From: Devosia sp.
GTDB taxonomy: Bacteria; Pseudomonadota; Alphaproteobacteria; Rhizobiales; Devosiaceae
DNA: 64,000 nucleotides
Assembly (NCBI GenBank): GCA_016713105.1
Contig: JADJPS010000004.1
Coordinates: 1-64,000, forward strand
Direction: 5' to 3'
Below the pieces are notes generated by a model. It saw nothing but the letters and a program-made list of their open reading frames with translations. It was not told where the DNA came from and did not search any database. Made by a program: the position numbers and the translations under genes. Shown here in pieces: positions 26,506-35,483 of the stretch; position 1 is the stretch's first letter; each line of letters begins with the position of its first letter.

Positions 26506-27603
26506 TCAGTCGGCGGCCAGCGCGTTGGTGGTTTCGGCGTCGAACAGGTGGATGCGGTCCTGGTCGAATTCAACGTAGACCGTTTCGTCCGGGCGGATGA
26601 CCACGTTGGGCGGCACACTGACGTTGACCACGGCGCCATCAATGAAGACCTGTACGAAGGTGATGTCGCCGGTTGGCTCCACGGTGTAGACCTTCGCAGG
26701 GATGGCGCCTGCCGCCGGAGCGTGATGCAGCCTGACGGTCGAGTGACGGGCCCCCAGCACGATCTTGCTGGTGCTGGACTTGCGCGCCTTGGCGGTGTTC
26801 TGGGCGGACAGCGGCAGCTCCCAGCCTTCAGGGCTGGTGAGCACCACGGCATCGCCGCGCGTCGTCGCGTCGACGGGAATGAGGCTCATTGCCGGGCTGC
26901 CGATGAAGCTGGCGACGAACATGTTCACTGGATGCGCAAAGACATTGGCCGGCGTGTCGTACTGCTGCAGGAAGCCGCCATTCATCACCGCCATCTTGTC
27001 GGCCATGGTGACGGCCTCGAGCTGATCGTGCGTCACGTAGATGATGGTGGCCTTGAGGTCCTGGTGGAAACGCTTGATCTCGGTGCGCATCTGCACGCGC
27101 AGCTTCGCGTCCAGATTGGACAGCGGCTCGTCCATCAGGAAGGCGCGAGGGTCGCGGACAAGAGCCCGGCCGAGTGCCACACGCTGCTGCTGGCCGCCCG
27201 AGAGTTCGCGCGGCCGGCGCTCGAGCAGGTGGGTGATGTCCAGGGTCTTGGCGGCGGCCCTTACCTTCTTGTCGATCTCATCCTTGGCCAGCTTGCGCAT
27301 CTGCAGCGGGAACGCCAGGTTGTTGAAGACCGACTTGTTCGGATAGAGCGCGTAGTTCTGGAAGACCATGGCGATGTCCCGATCCTTGGGATCGAGATCG
27401 GTAACATCGCGATCGCCGATGAAGACTTCACCACTCGTCATCGGGATCAGCCCGGCAACGAGATTGAGCGTAGTGGTCTTGCCGCAGCCCGAGGGACCGA
27501 CGAGCGCCACGAACTCCCCGTCCTCGACGGTCAGCGACACGCGGTTGACGGCGTAGACACTGCCGTAGGTCTTGACCACGTCCTTGAGGACAACCCGAGC
27601 CAT
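26506..27603 (-). CDS. Sugar ABC transporter ATP-binding protein (MalK/UgpC type)
   Basis: 365 aa. Walker A GPSGCGKTT, Q-loop FQNYALYPN, signature LSGGQQQRV, Walker B AFLMDEPLSNLDAK, and the switch histidine in YVTHDQLEA. Beyond about residue 240 a MalK-like TOBE/regulatory domain is present (GARHSTVRLHH, PTGDITFVQV, VEFDQDRIHLFDAE). This ATPase type energises CUT1 importers of oligosaccharides, polyols and related sugars. It lies between the permease gene (39 bases) and the dehydratase genes. Confidence 0.94.
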   Translation of the reverse strand: MARVVLKDVVKTYGSVYAVNRVSLTVEDGEFVALVGPSGCGKTTTLNLVAGLIPMTSGEVFIGDRDVTDLDPKDRDIAMVFQNYALYPNKSVFNNLAFPLQMRKLAKDEIDKKVRAAAKTLDITHLLERRPRELSGGQQQRVALGRALVRDPRAFLMDEPLSNLDAKLRVQMRTEIKRFHQDLKATIIYVTHDQLEAVTMADKMAVMNGGFLQQYDTPANVFAHPVNMFVASFIGSPAMSLIPVDATTRGDAVVLTSPEGWELPLSAQNTAKARKSSTSKIVLGARHSTVRLHHAPAAGAIPAKVYTVEPTGDITFVQVFIDGAVVNVSVPPNVVIRPDETVYVEFDQDRIHLFDAETTNALAAD

Positions 27604-27642
27604 TCATTACCTCTTTGGCTGCGATCCGCGACGGGCGCGGTA

Positions 27643-29316
27643 CTAGTGTTTGACGGCGCCCTCGGTGAGGGCACGCACGAAATAGCGCTGCAGGACGAGG
27701 AACAGGACCACGACCGGCACGCTCATCATGAAGCTGGCTGCCATCAGCCCAGGCCAGTCCGTGGTGTTCTCCGCAAAGAACCGCTGGAGTCCGACCGGCA
27801 GGGTCATCTGCTCGTTCTTGTTGAGGAAGGTTGCTGCGTAGATGAACTCGTTCCAGGCTCCGATGAAGCTGTAGATTGCGGTGGCAATGATGCCGGGTGT
27901 CGAGAGCGGCATGACCACCAGAAGAAAGGCCTGCAGCCGCGTAGCGCCATCGATGCGAGCCGCCTGCTCGAGCTGGATCGGGATGTTGTCGTAGAAGCCC
28001 TTCAGCAGCCAGATGGCGAGCGGCAACCCGAAAGTCAGGTAGGTGAGAATGAGCGACCCGTGCGTATTCACGAGGCCCAGCCAGCGCATCAGGATGAATA
28101 GCGGCACGAGGAAGATCACTGCCGGGAACATGTTTCGCAGCAGCACGGCGAAGAACAGGAAGTTGCGGCCCGGGAACCGGAAGCGGGAGAAGGCGTAGGC
28201 CGCCGGGACCGCCACGACGACCGCAAGGATCGTGGTGGAGATGGACACAAACATGCTGTTCCAGAAGTAGTGCAGGAAATCCTGCCCGATCGTATCCCTG
28301 GGATCAAGCAGTCGGAGATAGTTGCTGAGTGTCGGCTCGGCCGGCCACCATTGCGGCGGATACATCATCGCCGCGAAGCCGGTCTTGAGCGACGTGATCA
28401 GCATCCATGCCATCGGAACGACGGTATAGACCAGCATCACTGCGAGGAAGATGCGGCCCGCCCAGCGCCAGCCGTCCGCCGGCTTGCGACGCTGGGTGCG
28501 CTTGACTTGGCCTGGCGACGCATTCGACGGCCCGCCGCCAGTCATGATCCACGGGATGATGAAGGAATTGAAGTTGGCCACCGCAAGCAGCAGGATCGTC
28601 ACCGTCGATACCCCCCGCAGGTGAGGGAAGGTGACGTGCCAGAAGCGCTGCCAGGCACTTGCGCCATCGACCTGTGCGGCGCGCAGAAGCTGATCCGGTA
28701 CGGTCTGCAGCCCGGCCATGAGCATGATCATGGCAAATGAGAACTCGCGCCAGATGTTGACCACGATGAGCGCGGGCAGCACGGTATTGATGTTGTCGAT
28801 GAAATTGGGCGGACGCTCGGCCAGGCCGAAGCTCACCAGGGCGGCTCCGATCACGCCGAAGTCGGAGTGGTACAGCCACTTCCAGACATAGGATGCCGCA
28901 ACGGCGCTGACCACCCACGGGATCAGCAGGATGGCGCGCAGGACGCCGCGGCCGATGAACTCCCTATGCAGCGCCAGTGCACAGCCCAGGCCCAGCAGGA
29001 AAGCGATGACCGTGGACGAGATCGTCCACATGACGGTGTTGCCGGTCACCTTCCAGAACACCGCGCTCGACAGGATCGCGCGGTAGTTCTCCAGGCCGAT
29101 GAACTTCTTGTCGCGCAGCTGCAGCCCCGGCGGGGTCTGGAAGAACGACAGGTCGATCGTGTAGTAGACGGGATAGGCGATGACGATGAGCATCACCACA
29201 ATGGCGGGGAGCACGTAGCCATAATCTGCCCGGTGGGTCCACATGGACTGGAACAGATTCCGTCGCACCGGCTCGGCCACGCTGGATGGCCTGGTCTGGC
29301 CGGTCACCGTGTTCAC
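27643..29316 (-). CDS. In-frame fusion of two CUT1 ABC permeases (MalF-like + MalG-like), first one truncated
   Basis: 557 aa. Residues 1-267 match a MalF-like permease: five membrane helices, EAA loop AAQVDGASAWQRF (about 213-225) and TGGGPSNAS after helix 5. The expected sixth helix and C-terminus are missing. At about residue 268 (near 28515) the frame passes directly into RTQRRKPADGWRW, the usual N-terminus of a MalG-like permease, which is complete with EAA loop EQAARIDGATRLQAF and end RALTEGAVKH. CUT1 importers normally have two separate six-helix permeases. An odd helix number in the first half would flip the second half, so the product as written may not work. A deletion of some 100-200 bp, real or from assembly, is the simplest explanation. 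Confidence 0.85.
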   Translation of the reverse strand: MNTVTGQTRPSSVAEPVRRNLFQSMWTHRADYGYVLPAIVVMLIVIAYPVYYTIDLSFFQTPPGLQLRDKKFIGLENYRAILSSAVFWKVTGNTVMWTISSTVIAFLLGLGCALALHREFIGRGVLRAILLIPWVVSAVAASYVWKWLYHSDFGVIGAALVSFGLAERPPNFIDNINTVLPALIVVNIWREFSFAMIMLMAGLQTVPDQLLRAAQVDGASAWQRFWHVTFPHLRGVSTVTILLLAVANFNSFIIPWIMTGGGPSNASPGQVKRTQRRKPADGWRWAGRIFLAVMLVYTVVPMAWMLITSLKTGFAAMMYPPQWWPAEPTLSNYLRLLDPRDTIGQDFLHYFWNSMFVSISTTILAVVVAVPAAYAFSRFRFPGRNFLFFAVLLRNMFPAVIFLVPLFILMRWLGLVNTHGSLILTYLTFGLPLAIWLLKGFYDNIPIQLEQAARIDGATRLQAFLLVVMPLSTPGIIATAIYSFIGAWNEFIYAATFLNKNEQMTLPVGLQRFFAENTTDWPGLMAASFMMSVPVVVLFLVLQRYFVRALTEGAVKH

Positions 29317-29341
29317 TATACCCGCTCCTCAACTAAGTGAG

Positions 29342-29367
29342 GCCGGCAGCGCACAGGCGCTGCCGGC
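29342..29367 (-). terminator. Intercistronic hairpin between solute-binding protein and permease genes
   Basis: Perfect 11-bp stem GCCGGCAGCGC (29342-29352) / GCGCTGCCGGC (29357-29367) with a 4-base loop, lying 18 bases after the binding-protein stop. Such stems commonly stabilise the abundant binding-protein mRNA and attenuate read-through into the permease genes. No T-run follows, so an RNA-stabilising role is more likely than full termination. Confidence 0.55.
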
Positions 29368-29385
29368 ACTTGCTTCACACGAGGG

Positions 29386-30864
29386 CTAGAGGCCGCCGCC
29401 CATCAGGTCCTTGACCTTCTGCGCCGCGTCCTCGGCCGCCTCATCCACGGTCATGGCACCGGTCAGGGCATTCTGCATCATGTCCGGGACGATGATGTTC
29501 ATGATCTCAGGAGCCTGCGGCAGGGCCGGGAACGGAATGCCGTAGGGCAGCATCGAGGTCGTGACGTCGAGGAACTTGATGGTGTCGAGGCGCTCCTTCA
29601 TCCACTTGGTCTTGAAGCCGCCGAGGTGACCGGGGTTGGAACCGGACCAGGCCAGCTTCAGGGACCACTCAGGGCTGGTCCACATGCAGATCAGCGCCTT
29701 GGCGGCCTGCTCGTCGACCTTGCCACCTTCCACATACTCAGACTTCAGGATGTGGATGTTGGAGCCGCCGAACACCACGGCACGCTTGCCGTCCGGACCG
29801 GTCGGGATCAGGCCGTAACGCATGTTCTCGACGACCTTGTCGGCAACTTCCTTGTCGGCACCCGTTGCCGCACCCGCGAGTTCGAGCATGCGGGCATACT
29901 CGGACGGATGCGAGATCACCATGGCCAGCTGGCCGGAGATGAACGGCGCCTGGTTGTCGGCCTGCGTATTGGTCAGAGCCGAAACGGGCACGGACTTGTC
30001 ACGCACGTACATGTCGTAGGAGGCCTGCAGAGCGCGCTTGCTCGCATCGCTGTTCAGGCGGACTTCTTCATATGTCGGCGCAGCGTCGGCCTCGTCGAAC
30101 ACGCCACCGCCGAAGCCCCAAAGCTGGGGCATGAAGCGGTACGGGGTATTGCCGGCATTCTGCTTGGCGACCAGGCCGTAGCCGGAGATCCCAAGCTTGT
30201 CGTGGATCTGCTTGGAGTAGGTGACGACGTCATCCCAGGTTGCCGGCGGGCTTTCGGGGTCGAGCCCGGCCTGCTTGAAGAGGTCGGCGTTCCAGATCAG
30301 CGCCATGGTCTCGTTGTTGGTCGGGATACCGTAGGTCACGCCGTCCCAGGTCACCGCCTTCATGGCGCCGGGCCAGAAGTCGTCGGTGGAATAGCCGACG
30401 TCCTCCGGCTTCAGCGGCTCAAGGTAGCCCTTAGCGGCAAACTCGGTCCCGCCGAGGATCTGCAGGCGGATCGCCATTGGGGCGGCATTGCCAAGCAGGG
30501 CGGTGCGGAACTTGTCCAGCAACTCGTTGTAGGTGATGCCTTGCGAGTCGAGCTCGATGTTCGGGTAAGTCGCCGCGAACGCCGCGAAGAAATCACGGTA
30601 GTTCTGGCGCATGACTTCGGGGTCGCCCTCGAAGATGCCCTGGTACCAGAACGTCAGACGACCGGCGTAGTCGGTCGGTACGATCGAGTTGCAGTGCCCG
30701 ACGGTATCGAACTCCTCGGTGCCGGCGATCGAGCGCACATATTCCGGCGACCATTTGCTCAGGTCGACGCTCTGGGCAAGCACTGACGATGTCATCAGCG
30801 ACACCGTCATGGCAGATACGACTGCGCCGCGCGCGATCGCGCGGCCGAGCTTCAACGTTATCAT
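29386..30864 (-). CDS. Extracellular solute-binding protein, family 1
   Basis: About 492 aa from ATG 30864, preceded by a strong GGAGG (CTGGAGGGATTCGC). Signal peptide with core AVVSAMTVSLMTSSVLAQ. The mature part has the two-lobe binding-protein pattern: RLTFWYQGIFEGDPEV, the FAATYPNIELD strand, NELLDKFRTALLGNAAP, TYGIPTNNETMALIWNADLFKQAGLDPESPP, and a C-terminal lobe with WTSPEWSLKLA and LPQAPEIMNIIVPDMM. It captures the ligand in the periplasm for the CUT1-type importer encoded downstream. With the dehydratases nearby, the ligand is probably a sugar acid, its glycoside or a uronate-type oligomer; this is inference. Confidence 0.93.
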   Translation of the reverse strand: MITLKLGRAIARGAVVSAMTVSLMTSSVLAQSVDLSKWSPEYVRSIAGTEEFDTVGHCNSIVPTDYAGRLTFWYQGIFEGDPEVMRQNYRDFFAAFAATYPNIELDSQGITYNELLDKFRTALLGNAAPMAIRLQILGGTEFAAKGYLEPLKPEDVGYSTDDFWPGAMKAVTWDGVTYGIPTNNETMALIWNADLFKQAGLDPESPPATWDDVVTYSKQIHDKLGISGYGLVAKQNAGNTPYRFMPQLWGFGGGVFDEADAAPTYEEVRLNSDASKRALQASYDMYVRDKSVPVSALTNTQADNQAPFISGQLAMVISHPSEYARMLELAGAATGADKEVADKVVENMRYGLIPTGPDGKRAVVFGGSNIHILKSEYVEGGKVDEQAAKALICMWTSPEWSLKLAWSGSNPGHLGGFKTKWMKERLDTIKFLDVTTSMLPYGIPFPALPQAPEIMNIIVPDMMQNALTGAMTVDEAAEDAAQKVKDLMGGGL

Positions 30865-30979
30865 GCGAATCCCTCCAGATCCTCTCACGAGCCCGGAATA
30901 CGGGCTCCTGCTCTTGCGAACGTGGGGCGTTGTTGTTTCGTTAATACCCCGCTCGCCCGGTACCGTCTCAGAATGCCGA

Positions 30980-31013
30980 TTGCGTGTCAACTTGAAAGGA
31001 TCGTACACTATCC
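30980..31013 (+). promoter_or_regulatory. Candidate promoter and operator in the divergent GntR/transporter region
   Basis: Facing the GntR gene: TTGCGT (30980-30985), 18 bases, TACACT (31004-31009). The near-palindrome GGATCGTACACTATCC (30998-31013; 6 of 8 positions symmetric) lies on that -10. On the opposite strand TTGACA (30990-30985) could be the -35 for the binding-protein operon, but no good -10 is seen. A GntR/FCD regulator binding here would control both directions. Confidence 0.4.
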
Positions 31014-31047
31014 GCTAGAAGTCGCGCATGACGATGGGAGTTGGGGT

Positions 31048-31761
31048 GTGGCGGACACGGGGGAATTCAGGGCCAAGCCGCCACCGGGAATCGACCCAAT
31101 CGGGGCCTCAAGCGAGGGGGCGTCGGTGTATGAACTCATCCGCGAGGACATCATCGAGGGCCGGCTCAAGGCCAATGAGCGCCTTATCGTCGCTGACCTG
31201 GCACTGCAGCACGGGACCTCAACCAATCCGGTGCGCGAGGCGCTGCAGTTGCTGCGGGGCGAGGGGTTTGTCGTCATCGCACCCAATCGCGGGGCGCGGG
31301 TGCGGCCGATCGACCAGGACTTCGTGCGCGACATCTACGAGATCGGCGTGCTGATCGAGCCGGCGCTGACGCGCTGGTTCGTCGGCATGGCGACGCACGA
31401 GGACATCCTCGAACTCGAACGCATTCAGGCCCTGATCGAGGCGAACGACTTCAGCGACCCGCTGCGGCACAGCGAACTCGACACGGCATTTCACACCGTC
31501 ATGTATCGGCGGCACTACAACCGCCACGTCGCTGAACTGTGGTGGAAGCATCGCGAGGTTCTTCGCGCGGTCAGCCGGCGCTTCAATTTCACGCTCGCCC
31601 GCCGTGCCGCGGTGATGCGCGAGCACCGCGAACTCATCGGTCACGTCAAGGCGCAGGATGCGGACAAGGCAGCCGAGGTGATCGCTCGCCACGTCGAGGG
31701 CTCGGGACGGCACATCCTGGAGCAGATGCGGGCACTCAATGCCGCTCACGCAGCAGGTTAG
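31048..31761 (+). CDS. GntR-family regulator, FadR/FCD subfamily
   Basis: About 237 aa from GTG 31048, which has GGGAG 8 bases upstream; a longer frame from 30922 would run through the promoter region and is rejected. N-terminal winged helix: YELIREDIIEGRLKANERL, then TNPVREALQLLRGEGFV and the wing PNRGARVRPI. C-terminal FCD ligand domain with DFVRDIYEIGVLIEPAL, the metal/ligand residues in HSELDTAFH, and MREHRELIGHVKAQDADKAAEVIARHVEGS. FCD regulators typically respond to sugar acids or other carboxylates. Its place between the two arms suggests control of the whole locus. Confidence 0.9.
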   Translation: MADTGEFRAKPPPGIDPIGASSEGASVYELIREDIIEGRLKANERLIVADLALQHGTSTNPVREALQLLRGEGFVVIAPNRGARVRPIDQDFVRDIYEIGVLIEPALTRWFVGMATHEDILELERIQALIEANDFSDPLRHSELDTAFHTVMYRRHYNRHVAELWWKHREVLRAVSRRFNFTLARRAAVMREHRELIGHVKAQDADKAAEVIARHVEGSGRHILEQMRALNAAHAAG

Positions 31762-31819
31762 CACCAACCCGATCGCCTGACCGGTCGGGGCAGCAACAGT
31801 CCAGAGGCAAGGAAGCAAG

Positions 31820-32968
31820 ATGAAAATCACCGGAGTGAGGCCATGGCTCGTGAGGGCCAGCAGTTCGTACTGGGGAGAATACCTGTTCGTTGAGGTCACG
31901 ACCGACGAGGGCGTTTCCGGATGGGGTGAGATCACCTCGACCACCAGGATCGCCAACCGTGCGCTCTGTTCGGCCCTCAGGCAGATCAGCGGCATGATCG
32001 CGGGCGAGGATGCCAGCCAGATCGAGCGGCTGTGGCACAAGCTGTTCCGCAGCTTCACCTACATGGGCAGCCGGGGCGCGGCCTGCGAGTGCGTGAGTGC
32101 CATCGATATCGCGCTCTGGGATATCCGCGGCAAGGTGCTGGGCCTGCCTGTCTACGAACTGCTGGGCGGTGCGGTGCGCAACGAGATCGCGCTCTACACC
32201 CATCCCGACCAGAGCAAGTTCACCAGCAAGGAAGGCGTGATCGCCGAGATCCAGGACATCGTGAAGTCCGGACATACGGCGCTGAAGTTCGATCCGTTCC
32301 CGTACCAGGGGAGTCGCGAGCAACGTGACGGCTACCTGGACGGCAAGATGACGCGGAGCGACGAGCGCAAGGCGGCCGAATTAACGGCACTGATCCGCGA
32401 GACAGCGGGGCCGGAGGTCGAGGTCCTCATCGACGCCCACGGGCGGTTTGACGTGCCGACCGCCATCCGGCTGTGCCGATCTCTCGAGGAAGCCGGCAGC
32501 ATTGACTGGTTCGAGGAGCCATGTCCCCCCGAGAGCGTCAAGGCGCTCAAGCAGGTGCGCGAGAAGGTGAGCGCAGCGATCTCCTGGGGCGAGCGCGGCC
32601 ATACCAAGTGGGACTTCGTGCCGATCCTCGAGAACGGGCTCGCCGACTACATCATGCCGGACGTGACCTGGACCGGCGGCATCTCCGAGCTCAAGAAGAT
32701 CTCGGCGCTGGCGGAGGCGTACTACGTGCCGATTTCTCCGCACGATGCGGGCGGTCCGATCAACGTCCTGGCGGGTGCCCATGTGATGATGACGGTGCCG
32801 AACTTCTACAAGCTCGAGACCTCCCGCTGGGACCTCAGCGGCTACAACGAACTGATGCACACCCGGCTCGACAACTCCAACGGCGCGCTGAAGCTGCCGC
32901 GGGTGCCTGGCCTCGGAATCGAAATGAACCGCGACTACCTCGCGGCCAACGAGGTCGAACTGCTCTAG
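31820..32968 (+). CDS. Enolase-superfamily MR/MLE protein (paralogue D)
   Basis: 382 aa. Capping domain YLFVEVTTDEGVSGWGE and AIDIALWDIRGKVLGLPVYELLGG. Barrel metal ligands: Asp in LIDAHGRFD, Glu in WFEEPCPPE, Glu in SWGERGHT; base His in SPHDAGGP. Closest in layout to galactonate/gluconate-type dehydratases, though the HDAGGP loop differs from the HNPxGP of paralogues A and E. It follows the GntR gene by 58 bases with an AAGGAAGCAAG ribosome-binding site, heading the right-hand arm. Reaction probably dehydration of a sugar acid; substrate unknown. Confidence 0.88.
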   Translation: MKITGVRPWLVRASSSYWGEYLFVEVTTDEGVSGWGEITSTTRIANRALCSALRQISGMIAGEDASQIERLWHKLFRSFTYMGSRGAACECVSAIDIALWDIRGKVLGLPVYELLGGAVRNEIALYTHPDQSKFTSKEGVIAEIQDIVKSGHTALKFDPFPYQGSREQRDGYLDGKMTRSDERKAAELTALIRETAGPEVEVLIDAHGRFDVPTAIRLCRSLEEAGSIDWFEEPCPPESVKALKQVREKVSAAISWGERGHTKWDFVPILENGLADYIMPDVTWTGGISELKKISALAEAYYVPISPHDAGGPINVLAGAHVMMTVPNFYKLETSRWDLSGYNELMHTRLDNSNGALKLPRVPGLGIEMNRDYLAANEVELL

Positions 32969-33067
32969 CGATCGGAGCCCGGTGCCGCCGGCTGTCGGCC
33001 CGGCGGTGCCGCCCCATAACACCACCAGCGGGCCGCTGTGCCGGCATCGCTCCGGGAAGGAACACTC

Positions 33068-34243
33068 ATGAAGATCACCGGCATCAAGACCGTCGTCGTC
33101 AACGCTGTTCACCGCAACTGGATCTTCGTGAAGGTCCTTACCGATCAGCCGGGCCTGCATGGCTGGGGCGAGGCGACTCTCGAATGGAAGACGCGCGCCG
33201 TCACCGGCACCATCGAGGACCTCGCTCCATTTCTCATCGGGCAGGACCCGATGCGCATCGAGCACCTCGTCAACACCATGACCCGCTTCAGCTTCTGGCC
33301 GCTCGGCTCGATCGGCCTGACCGCCGTCTCCGGCATTGAGCACGCCCTGTGGGATATCAAGGGCAAGGTGTTGGGGGTACCGGTTTGGCAATTGCTCGGC
33401 GGCAGGGTACGCGACAGTGTGCGCGTCTACACGCATCTGCGCCGCGGCTCCTCGTCCGCCCGCGTGTCGAACACCGACATCAGCGCCTTCTGCGACGCGG
33501 TGCAGGAAACCGTCGAGATGGGATACGACGCCATCAAGCTCGGATTCGTGCCCTATACCGGCTACGACGCCCCGCTCAAGGCGGTGAAGCACACCGAAAA
33601 GCTGGCCGCCGCGGTCCGCGAGCGCGTCGGCGACGGCGTCGACATCATGACGGACTTCCATGGCCGCCCGGATTCGCTCGACGCGGCGATCGCCTACATC
33701 AACGCCATCGCGCCCATCAAGCCGCTGTTCTGCGAAGAGGTGATCCAGCCCGGCGACACGCCGGCCATGGCCGATATTGCGCGCCGCGTGGATTGTCCGC
33801 TGGCCACCGGAGAGCGCCTGTTCACGCCGCGCGAATTCGCCGAGATCGCCGAAACCCGCGCAGTCGCCTACATCCAGCCCGATCTTGCCCACTGCATGGG
33901 CTTCACCGGTGGCCGCAAGATCGCCGCCATTGCGGAGGCCGCGCATATGGGCGTCTGCCCGCACAACCCGATGGGGCCGGTGGTAGGCGCCGTGGCGCTG
34001 CAGTTCGATGCCGCGACGACCAACTTCGTCATCCAGGAGGAGGCGGTCGGAATCGTTCCCTGGTTCGAGGAGATCTGCGGCGCTTACCCGCTGCAACTGA
34101 AGGACCATGCATGGGTCATCCCGGAGGCGCCCGGTCTCGGCATCGAGATCGACGAGGTCGCCGCCGCCAAGTACCCGTTCGAGCAGGAGGTCATCCCGGC
34201 CACGGAATCGATCCTCGCCGACGGCCGCATCGCCAACTGGTAA
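33068..34243 (+). CDS. Enolase-superfamily acid-sugar dehydratase, galactonate dehydratase-like (paralogue E)
   Basis: 391 aa from ATG 33068, preceded by GGGAAGGAA. Metal ligands in MTDFHGRPD, FCEEVIQP and TGERLF; base His in CPHNPMGP. The DFHGR and HNPMGP pattern places it near D-galactonate dehydratases and close to paralogue A, although the two proteins clearly differ along their length. C-terminus ends DGRIANW, like DGSVTNW of paralogue A and DGSMTSW of B. 99 bases after paralogue D and 24 before F. Confidence 0.9.
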   Translation: MKITGIKTVVVNAVHRNWIFVKVLTDQPGLHGWGEATLEWKTRAVTGTIEDLAPFLIGQDPMRIEHLVNTMTRFSFWPLGSIGLTAVSGIEHALWDIKGKVLGVPVWQLLGGRVRDSVRVYTHLRRGSSSARVSNTDISAFCDAVQETVEMGYDAIKLGFVPYTGYDAPLKAVKHTEKLAAAVRERVGDGVDIMTDFHGRPDSLDAAIAYINAIAPIKPLFCEEVIQPGDTPAMADIARRVDCPLATGERLFTPREFAEIAETRAVAYIQPDLAHCMGFTGGRKIAAIAEAAHMGVCPHNPMGPVVGAVALQFDAATTNFVIQEEAVGIVPWFEEICGAYPLQLKDHAWVIPEAPGLGIEIDEVAAAKYPFEQEVIPATESILADGRIANW

Positions 34244-34267
34244 ATTCACAGGAACCGGAAGCAGACC

Positions 34268-35470
34268 ATGAAGATCACCGACTTGCGCTGTGCCGTCATC
34301 GGCAAGCACCCGATCATCCGCATCACGACCGACGAGGGCATCTACGGCCTTGGCGAGGTGGAGTACACCAAGACCTACCTCAAGCCGTTCGTGCTGCATT
34401 TCCGTGACGCGCTGATCGGCGAGGACCCGACCGATGTCGAGCGCTGCATGATGAAGATCCGCCAGCGCGGCAGCTTCAAGCCCTATGGCGCTGCCGTTTC
34501 CGTCATTGAACACGCCCTATGGGACATTGCCGGAAAGGCCGCCGGGGTGCCGGCCTACAAGCTGCTGGGCGGCAAGGTGCGTGACAAGGTGCGGGTCTAT
34601 AATGGCTCGATACGCCAGGCCCGCGCCGGTGATCGACCCGAGGACTTCGCTGCCGACGTCAAGTGGATGGCGGAGCAGCCGCAGAAGTTCTTCATGGTCA
34701 AGCAGGGCATCAGCTTCCACTCCTCGATGAAGGACAGCTACGACGACTTCCACTATGGCCCCAGGCAGAAGAAAGCCGGCTACCACGGCGCCATGGACCA
34801 GGGCCAGATCAGCGAGCACGGCTTCAACTACATGCTTGACTGTGTCATCGCCATGAAGGAGGCCCTGGGCGACAAGGTGAGCCTTACCCTCGATTGCGGA
34901 CCGGGCTGGTTCCTCAACGATGCCATCAAGTTCGCCCGCGCGGTCGAGCCCTACAACATCATGTGGCTCGAGGACATGCTGACCGGCGACTATGTGCCCT
35001 GGGTCAATCCGCAGGTCTATCGGGAACTCACCACCTCGACCTCGACGCCGATTCATACCGGTGAGCAGATCTACCTCAGGCACAACTTCAAGGAGCTGAT
35101 CGAGACCCAGGCGGTGCGCGTCGTCGGTCCCGATCCGGCGGATATCGGGGGCATCGCCGAACTCAAGTGGGTGGCCGAGCACGCCTATATGCACTCCATC
35201 ATGATGGCCCCGCACGGCACCGCCAACGGCCTGCTCGGGCTGGGCGCGCTGATCAACATGTGCGCGACGCTGCCCTCCAACTTCATCGCTTTCGAGTACC
35301 CCTCGGCGTCCGATCCGTTCTGGAACGAGATCGTCACCGGCCTGCCGTCCGGCCCGATCGTCACCGACAGCCACGTCGACCTGTTGGCTGGCCCGGGCCT
35401 TGGTCTTGACATCGATGCGAAGGCCGCCAGGCGCTACCTCAAGGAAGAGGATGCCGGCTTCTTCGACTAA
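34268..35470 (+). CDS. Enolase-superfamily MR/MLE protein (paralogue F)
   Basis: 400 aa. Capping domain IIRITTDEGIYGLGEVEYTK; barrel ligands Asp in LTLDCGPGW, Glu in WLEDMLTGD, Glu in HTGEQIYL; base His in APHGTANG. It contains a Tyr/His/Lys-rich insertion between strands 1 and 2 (FHSSMKDSYDDFHYGP and on), at the same place as the different insertion of paralogue C, and DCGPG replaces the usual D-x-H. Likely another sugar-acid dehydratase of a little-studied subgroup. Last gene of the right arm, followed by a long terminator stem. Confidence 0.87.
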   Translation: MKITDLRCAVIGKHPIIRITTDEGIYGLGEVEYTKTYLKPFVLHFRDALIGEDPTDVERCMMKIRQRGSFKPYGAAVSVIEHALWDIAGKAAGVPAYKLLGGKVRDKVRVYNGSIRQARAGDRPEDFAADVKWMAEQPQKFFMVKQGISFHSSMKDSYDDFHYGPRQKKAGYHGAMDQGQISEHGFNYMLDCVIAMKEALGDKVSLTLDCGPGWFLNDAIKFARAVEPYNIMWLEDMLTGDYVPWVNPQVYRELTTSTSTPIHTGEQIYLRHNFKELIETQAVRVVGPDPADIGGIAELKWVAEHAYMHSIMMAPHGTANGLLGLGALINMCATLPSNFIAFEYPSASDPFWNEIVTGLPSGPIVTDSHVDLLAGPGLGLDIDAKAARRYLKEEDAGFFD

Positions 35471-35483
35471 GCCGTAGCGCGCG

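Noticed and set aside
30922..31047. Longer N-terminus of the GntR regulator
   Set aside because: The extra residues are not family-like and would cover the divergent promoter; GTG 31048 has a good ribosome-binding site.
22686..35470. The six dehydratase genes as recent tandem duplicates
   Set aside because: They share fold and motifs but differ widely in length, insertions and active-site loops, so they are old paralogues, not fresh copies.
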